64,000 bases of DNA. It comes from CANKJK01 sp040081715. Its GTDB lineage: Bacteria; Acidobacteriota; Vicinamibacteria; Vicinamibacterales; UBA2999. The translations under genes were made by a program, and so were the position numbers. Below the pieces are notes generated by a model, which was not told where the DNA came from, ran no database searches, and saw only the letters and a program-made list of their open reading frames with translations. The stretch covers positions 128,138 through 192,137 of the forward strand of contig JBEBFY010000007.1 in the NCBI GenBank assembly GCA_040081715.1, written 5' to 3'. Positions 60,152-64,000 of this stretch are shown piece by piece. Each line of letters starts with the position of its first letter. Position 1 is the first letter of the stretch.

Positions 60152-61208
60152 CCTCCAGTTCCGGGTCGCGGCGGGCAGGAGCGGGGGCGGGCTGCACGAG
60201 GTCCAACGGCTCAATCGGTGCGGGGGTGAAGCAGAGTACGAACATCAGCAGCGCACCCGCGGCAAGCCAGCGCCGGCTGCCGTCAAGCGGCACATCGTGG
60301 TCGTACGTCGGGGGATGCGTCGGCCCGAACTTCCAGAGCATCACCAGGGTCATTACCGTCCAGACAATCCACGAGTCCGAGACAAACGACAGGGCCACCA
60401 GGCAACCCACCATCGCCAGCGTCAGGTAGGTGGAGGCGCGGCCCAGCACGGCGTAGGCGATGTGGCCACCGTCGAGCTGGCCGATCGGGAAGAGGTTCAA
60501 CGCCGTCGCCAGCAGGCCGAACCACGCGGCAAACGCCATCGGATGCAGGTTGACGGTGTAGCCATCCGGGAGCGTCCCCCAGCGCAGCCAGGCCACCATT
60601 CGGAAGAGGAGTGGTTCGCCCAGCTCCATCCCCTGAAAGTCGGGCGGAATCTCGACCACATGCGAGAGCCCCATCCCGATCCACAGCACCGGAATCGCCA
60701 CGACGAAGCCCGCAATGGGGCCCGCGATCCCGATGTCGAAGAGCGCCCGCTTGGTGGGAATTGGTTGCCGGATGCGGATGAAGGCGCCCAGCGTGCCCGT
60801 CAGGAACGGTGCGGGCAGGAAGTAGGGCAGTGACGCATCGACCTTGTAATAGCGGCAGGTCAGGTAGTGCCCCATCTCGTGGGCCCCGAGGATGGCGAGG
60901 GCGGAGAGGCTGTACCAGAATCCCCGAAGCGTGAGCTGGGTCGTCGTGAGGTCGAGCGGGGCGTCGCCGAAATCCAGTGCCCAGGCCGCGTAATGAAGGC
61001 CGCCGACACCGGTGGTGGTGACCAAGGTAGCGAGCAGCAGCGCCAGGTACTTCCACCTGCGTTCTGGCCGCTGGACCATGACGGGCGGTGCCCAGACCGC
61101 TGTCTCATAGGGTGCGGGGCCGGCCGGGCCAACCGGGCGCGCTATGTCTGCTGGCCCAGCGGGGGGCCAGTCCAGAGACGAGACGTCGTCGGGTTGGGGC
61201 CGGTCCAC
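60105..61208 (-). CDS. Site-2-protease-like M50 membrane metalloprotease
   Basis: 367 residues from a GTG at 61208 that shares one base with the HU stop (TAGTG). Membrane segments are interrupted by HEMGH (the zinc site) and NLFPIGQLDGGH (third ligand Asp), the hallmarks of S2P. There is no PDZ domain between the two motifs. Such proteases cut transmembrane anti-sigma factors or other membrane proteins. The substrate is unknown. It is co-transcribed with HU and overlaps priA at its 3-prime end. Confidence 0.88.
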   Translation of the reverse strand: MDRPQPDDVSSLDWPPAGPADIARPVGPAGPAPYETAVWAPPVMVQRPERRWKYLALLLATLVTTTGVGGLHYAAWALDFGDAPLDLTTTQLTLRGFWYSLSALAILGAHEMGHYLTCRYYKVDASLPYFLPAPFLTGTLGAFIRIRQPIPTKRALFDIGIAGPIAGFVVAIPVLWIGMGLSHVVEIPPDFQGMELGEPLLFRMVAWLRWGTLPDGYTVNLHPMAFAAWFGLLATALNLFPIGQLDGGHIAYAVLGRASTYLTLAMVGCLVALSFVSDSWIVWTVMTLVMLWKFGPTHPPTYDHDVPLDGSRRWLAAGALLMFVLCFTPAPIEPLDLVQPAPAPARRDPELEVRAPSSGLRRSTPGA

Positions 61209-61477
61209 TACCCGAGATTCTGGAGATCTTTGCCGGGCTTGAAGCGGATCGTGCGGCCGGGCGGGATGCGAACTTCCTTACCGGTCCGTGGGTTACGGCC
61301 GATGCCGCGCTTTCGGGGCTTCACCTGAAACACCCCGAAACCCCGCAGTTCAATGCGGTCGCCCCGCTGCATCCACACCCGCATGGCGTCAAACACCGCA
61401 TCCACCGCGACCTCGGCCTTGACCTTGGTGATGTCGGCAAGTTTGGAGACTTCGTTGACGATGTCGACCTTGATCAC
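61208..61477 (-). CDS. hup: HU/IHF-family nucleoid protein
   Basis: 89 residues from the GTG at 61477. The dimer core VDIVNEVSKLADITKVKAE and the DNA-wrapping arm GFGVFQVKPRKRGIGRNP are complete. It bends and compacts DNA as a dimer. Its promoter (61511-61539) is the best in the window. It is followed by the M50 protease gene, an unusual operon partner. Confidence 0.9.
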   Translation of the reverse strand: MIKVDIVNEVSKLADITKVKAEVAVDAVFDAMRVWMQRGDRIELRGFGVFQVKPRKRGIGRNPRTGKEVRIPPGRTIRFKPGKDLQNLG

Positions 61478-61510
61478 TAGGGGGGTGCTCGTGGCGGAAT
61501 GGCTGTAACT

Positions 61511-61539
61511 ACTATAGAAATAATCACTTAGGCTGTCAA
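61511..61539 (-). promoter_or_regulatory. Strong sigma-70 promoter of the HU gene
   Basis: Minus-strand TTGACA (61534-61539), 17-bp spacer and TATAGT (61511-61516). It is a full consensus -35 with 5 of 6 at -10. Transcription would begin near 61504, giving an untranslated leader of about 27 nt. Confidence 0.75.
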
Positions 61540-61604
61540 CGAAGGCGTGGAATGGGCGATACTGGATGTGTTCGGCCCCTGCTGGACGCTCCTGAGACCC
61601 CCCT

Positions 61605-62975
61605 GTGCCTGCCACACGCTCCTCCGTTGTCCTTGTTGGACGTCCCAACGTCGGCAAGTCCACGCTGTTCAATCGTTTAACCCACACCCGGCGGTCCATC
61701 GTGACGGCCGTGCCGGGAACGACACGGGACGTGATTGCCCGGCCGATGACGCGGGACGGCGTGAGCTTTGAGCTCGTCGACACCGGGGGCATGTTCGGCG
61801 AGAGCGAAGACCCCCTCCACGAACTCGTGCTGGAGCGCGGCAAGCGCGCCATCGAAGACGCGGATGTCCTTGTGTTCGTGGTAGATGGCCGGGCTGGTCT
61901 GGTGCCGGGCGACGAGGAGATTGCCGCCGCCGTTCGCGGCCGGGGCGTGCCGGTGTTCCTGGCCATCAACAAGACGGACGACAAGCGGGCGAAGGCCGGG
62001 GCCCTCGAGTTCTACAAACTGGGCTTCAACTCTGCCTTTGAGCTCTCGGCTGAGCACGGCGACGGCGTGGGCGAGCTGGCCGAGGCGATTGCGATCACGC
62101 TCAAGGCGGCCGGCACTGCCGGCAGCGAGAGCGATGAATCCGGCGAACTCCGCGTGGCCATCATCGGCCGGCCCAACGCCGGCAAGTCGTCGCTCGCCAA
62201 TAAGCTCCTTCGCGAGGAGCGGATGATCGTGAGCGAGATGCCCGGCACCACGCGCGACACCGTGGACGCCCCCCTCACCTGGCACAAGCGCCACTTCCGC
62301 ATCTTCGACACCGCCGGCATCCGGCGGCCGGGCCGGGTGGCGCGGGGCGGGCAGGTGGAATCGCTTTCGGTGCTCCTGGCGCGGCGGGCCATCGAGGACG
62401 CCGACGTGGTGGTGCTGGTGATCGATGCGGACGGCGGCGGCGCCGATCAGGACGCCACCATCGCGGGCGAGGCCGAGAAGGCCGGCTGCGGCGTGGTGAT
62501 CGTGGCCAACAAGTGGGACCTGATGAAGGGCCGGGGCGAGCGGTACTCACTGGAGTTCGACGACAACCTGCGCCAGCACATCAAGTTCCTGGAGTACGCG
62601 CCGATTCTGCACATCTCGGCGGCGACCGGCGAGCGGCTGCCGAAGCTGCTCGAGGCGATCGACAAGATCGGCACGGCCCGCCAGAAACGGGTGACCACCG
62701 GCGCGCTCAATAAGTTCGTTGCGGAGATCACGGCCGCCCATCCGCCCGTAAGCCCTGGGCACAGGCACGTGCGCATCATGTACGCGGCGCAGACGGGCGT
62801 GGCCCCGCCGAGCTTCGTGTTCTTCACCAACGTGGCGACGACGTTCCACTTCTCTTACCAGCGGTTCCTGGTGAACCAGTTGCGCGAGAAGTTCGGGTTC
62901 GAGGGGGTCCCCATCCGGCTGCACATCCGGAAGCGCGGCGCCGAGCGGCCCTCCGAGCGCAAGGACAAGCGATAG
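61605..62975 (+). CDS. der: Ribosome-assembly GTPase Der (EngA)
   Basis: 456 residues from a GTG at 61605. Two GTPase domains in tandem: GRPNVGKSTLFN with DTGGMF, and GRPNAGKSSLANK with DTAGIRRPGRV, then NKWDLMKG. A KH-like C-terminal domain (FVFFTNVATTFHFSYQRFL) follows. It is needed for 50S ribosomal subunit maturation. It is divergent from HU. Confidence 0.95.
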   Translation: MPATRSSVVLVGRPNVGKSTLFNRLTHTRRSIVTAVPGTTRDVIARPMTRDGVSFELVDTGGMFGESEDPLHELVLERGKRAIEDADVLVFVVDGRAGLVPGDEEIAAAVRGRGVPVFLAINKTDDKRAKAGALEFYKLGFNSAFELSAEHGDGVGELAEAIAITLKAAGTAGSESDESGELRVAIIGRPNAGKSSLANKLLREERMIVSEMPGTTRDTVDAPLTWHKRHFRIFDTAGIRRPGRVARGGQVESLSVLLARRAIEDADVVVLVIDADGGGADQDATIAGEAEKAGCGVVIVANKWDLMKGRGERYSLEFDDNLRQHIKFLEYAPILHISAATGERLPKLLEAIDKIGTARQKRVTTGALNKFVAEITAAHPPVSPGHRHVRIMYAAQTGVAPPSFVFFTNVATTFHFSYQRFLVNQLREKFGFEGVPIRLHIRKRGAERPSERKDKR

Positions 62976-62996
62976 CCTGGACCGCGAGTCCGCTGG

Positions 62997-63002
62997 TATA
63001 CT
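62997..63002 (+). promoter_or_regulatory. -10-like TATACT before the MerR-type gene
   Basis: TATACT with 8 nt to the ATG at 63011; no Shine-Dalgarno and no clear -35. It begins 21 bp after the der stop. Confidence 0.5.
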
Positions 63003-63010
63003 GCTCCCTC

Positions 63011-63511
63011 ATGGCCGCGAAGCTCTATAAGGCTGCGGAAGTCTGCGATCGTGCGCAGGTGCAGCCCTATGTGTTGCGGTCGTGGGAGAAGGAATTCCCG
63101 GGGATTGGCGTGCAGAAGGGCGCCGACGGTCCGCGGGTGTATCGCGAGTCGGACGTCGAACTGGTGCTGCGGATCAAGCAGATCGTGTTCGGTGAAGGGC
63201 TCACGCTGGCCGGTGCGCACCGAAGGCTTGACAGTGATCCGGCGATGATGACGGCGCCGGCAACGGCGGTTGAGGACGACGCGCCCATCGAGATCGTTGA
63301 CGGCGATGCAAACCGCCGCATCGGCATGGTCCGTGAAGGCTTGCGGTCGATTCTGACGATGCTTGACGCACGGCCCTCGCCCTTCTCGCTGGCTGCGCGG
63401 GAACGTTCCGGTGCACAACGGGGAACCGCGGTGCATAGCAAGAAGCAGGTGGCGGCCACGCCGGCGCCCGCAGGAGGCGCAGCAGGGAAGGCCAAGCGCG
63501 CGTCAGCTTAG
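63011..63511 (+). CDS. MerR-family transcriptional regulator
   Basis: 166 residues. A MerR winged helix (YKAAEVCDRAQVQPYVLRSWE, then RVYRESDVELVLRIKQIV) covers about residues 5-75. The rest is Ala/Lys-rich with little structure and a short basic tail, with no metal-binding cysteines. The ligand is therefore unknown. A leaderless promoter precedes it. Confidence 0.85.
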   Translation: MAAKLYKAAEVCDRAQVQPYVLRSWEKEFPGIGVQKGADGPRVYRESDVELVLRIKQIVFGEGLTLAGAHRRLDSDPAMMTAPATAVEDDAPIEIVDGDANRRIGMVREGLRSILTMLDARPSPFSLAARERSGAQRGTAVHSKKQVAATPAPAGGAAGKAKRASA

Positions 63512-63628
63512 TTCGTCGGCCTATTTCGCAGTCCCGGAGCCTCAACCGGGCACCCGCGCGTCACCCCCAGGGACGAGCGGTTCCGAGTACGCCGCGGCCG
63601 TAACGGCCGCCACGTCACGCCAAACGTC

Positions 63629-63705
63629 GGGATGTAGCGCAGCCTGGTAGCGCACCTGACTGGGGGTCAGGGGGTCGCAGGTTCGAATCCTGTCATCCCG
63701 ACCAA
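63629..63705 (+). tRNA. tRNA-Pro(GGG)
   Basis: 77 nt with encoded CCA. Acceptor arms CGGGATG and CATCCCG, D-stem GCGC/GCGC, anticodon stem CCTGA/TCAGG with loop CTGGGGG (anticodon GGG) and T-arm GCAGG-TTCGAAT-CCTGT all pair. A canonical terminator follows 44 nt later. Confidence 0.95.
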
Positions 63706-63749
63706 TCTTTACTTCGCGTTTGCAACCAGATTGCAACGGAATCCAGCAA

Positions 63750-63776
63750 GGGGCACCCTCACCGGTGCCCCTTTTT
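63750..63776 (+). terminator. Intrinsic terminator after tRNA-Pro
   Basis: 8-bp stem GGGGCACC/GGTGCCCC, 6-nt loop and five T residues. It is the only canonical U-tract terminator I found in the window. Confidence 0.85.
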
Positions 63777-63958
63777 CATTTCCGGGCAGATCCTGGGATG
63801 CGCTCCCTCACGCTGGCGGTCGGCTCAACCGCCGTCGCGCCGTCCGCAGATCCGCCATGCGGCGTAGTTAGTCCGTCCACGAAATCCGAACAAGCTCACT
63901 TTGGAGTTCCCAGGCTTTAGTGGAGAGCTAGGATGCCGACCCATTGGAGGTCGACACG
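63777..63958. other. Gap between the tRNA terminator and the last gene
   Basis: 182 bp with no open frame I can support. It holds no repeat long enough to call an IS end. The region directly after a tRNA is a typical integration site, but no integrase or attachment duplicate is visible. Confidence 0.3.
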
Positions 63959-64000
63959 ATGTCCACGAAGCGGGCGGGGCGAGTTCGGACGACGTACGAG
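63959..64000 (+). CDS. First codons of a gene that runs off the window
   Basis: ATG at 63959 with GGAGG 8 nt upstream, a strong start. The 14 visible codons read MSTKRAGRVRTTYE, a basic start that could belong to a transposase or another DNA-binding protein. The product cannot be named. Confidence 0.45.
   Translation, partial: MSTKRAGRVRTTYE

Noticed and set aside
1..64000. CRISPR arrays, prophage or an intact restriction system
   Set aside because: No regularly spaced repeats, no phage structural genes and no endonuclease beside the methylase were seen. The only mobile DNA is the IS30-like fragment.

Overview
The window is a G+C-rich bacterial chromosome segment, most likely from the Acidobacteriota and plausibly the Vicinamibacteria. 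The strongest marker is a secreted VWFA-related protein of the type typical of Acidobacteria (15946-17256). The PQQ dehydrogenase, DUF6351 protein and carboxypeptidase-regulatory-like monoheme protein found together at 25426-31698 fit this placement, as does the dense, overlapping gene packing. The lineage is an inference from gene content; there is no rRNA gene here. I count about 60 genes, one tRNA, two or three gene remnants and no CRISPR array or intact insertion sequence.

Layout. 1-4.8 kb: end of a TPR-like gene, then a redox/stress group: a monoheme cytochrome and a multicopper oxidase on the minus strand, diverging from an NsrR-type Fe-S regulator and a di-heme peroxidase lipoprotein, with a good NsrR-like operator between them. 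4.85-10.2 kb: a translationally coupled zinc-peptidase/ATP-grasp pair, oligoendopeptidase F and an MFS transporter. 10.2-13.9 kb: a receiver protein-hemE-hemG-arginase operon. 14.0-15.4 kb: two unrecognised proteins, one with a histone-H1-like tail. 15.4-24.1 kb: rpiB, the VWFA-related protein, a LysR regulator, an orphan DNA methyltransferase with a palindrome at its promoter, a small Cys/His protein, a membrane protein, a D,D-carboxypeptidase, fdhE, trxA-trxB and a YCII-like protein. 24.2-25.4 kb: a beta-propeller pseudogene broken by an IS30-like transposase fragment.

25.4-33.2 kb: periplasmic PQQ dehydrogenase and DUF6351 lipoprotein, divergent from a monoheme protein and a class V aminotransferase. 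33.2-41.6 kb: iscS-mnmA (tRNA thiolation), bactofilin, SAM hydrolase, an acyl-CoA dehydrogenase with an apparent internal deletion, glpX, hflX, pgsA and cysC. A sulfotransferase N-terminal remnant follows cysC directly. 41.7-54.3 kb: an exopolysaccharide/lipid-linked glycan locus holding a UDP-glucuronate decarboxylase, a WcaJ-like initiating transferase, four GT4 and two GT2 glycosyltransferases, ugd, galE and an MsbA-like exporter. Ugd makes the UDP-glucuronate that the decarboxylase would use, and GalE supplies UDP-galactose. No polymerase, Wzx flippase or outer-membrane exporter is present, so the pathway is incomplete here.

54.3-63.5 kb: a housekeeping run yicC-gmk-coaBC-udg-priA, without rpoZ at its usual place, then convergent M50 protease and HU genes, der and a MerR-type regulator. 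The end carries tRNA-Pro(GGG) with a canonical terminator and the first codons of another gene.

Two regulatory themes recur. At least seven genes have a good -10 hexamer only 6-10 nt before the start codon and no Shine-Dalgarno, which predicts leaderless mRNAs. Several convergent gene ends share a G+C-rich hairpin with no U-tract, while the tRNA has a normal intrinsic terminator.
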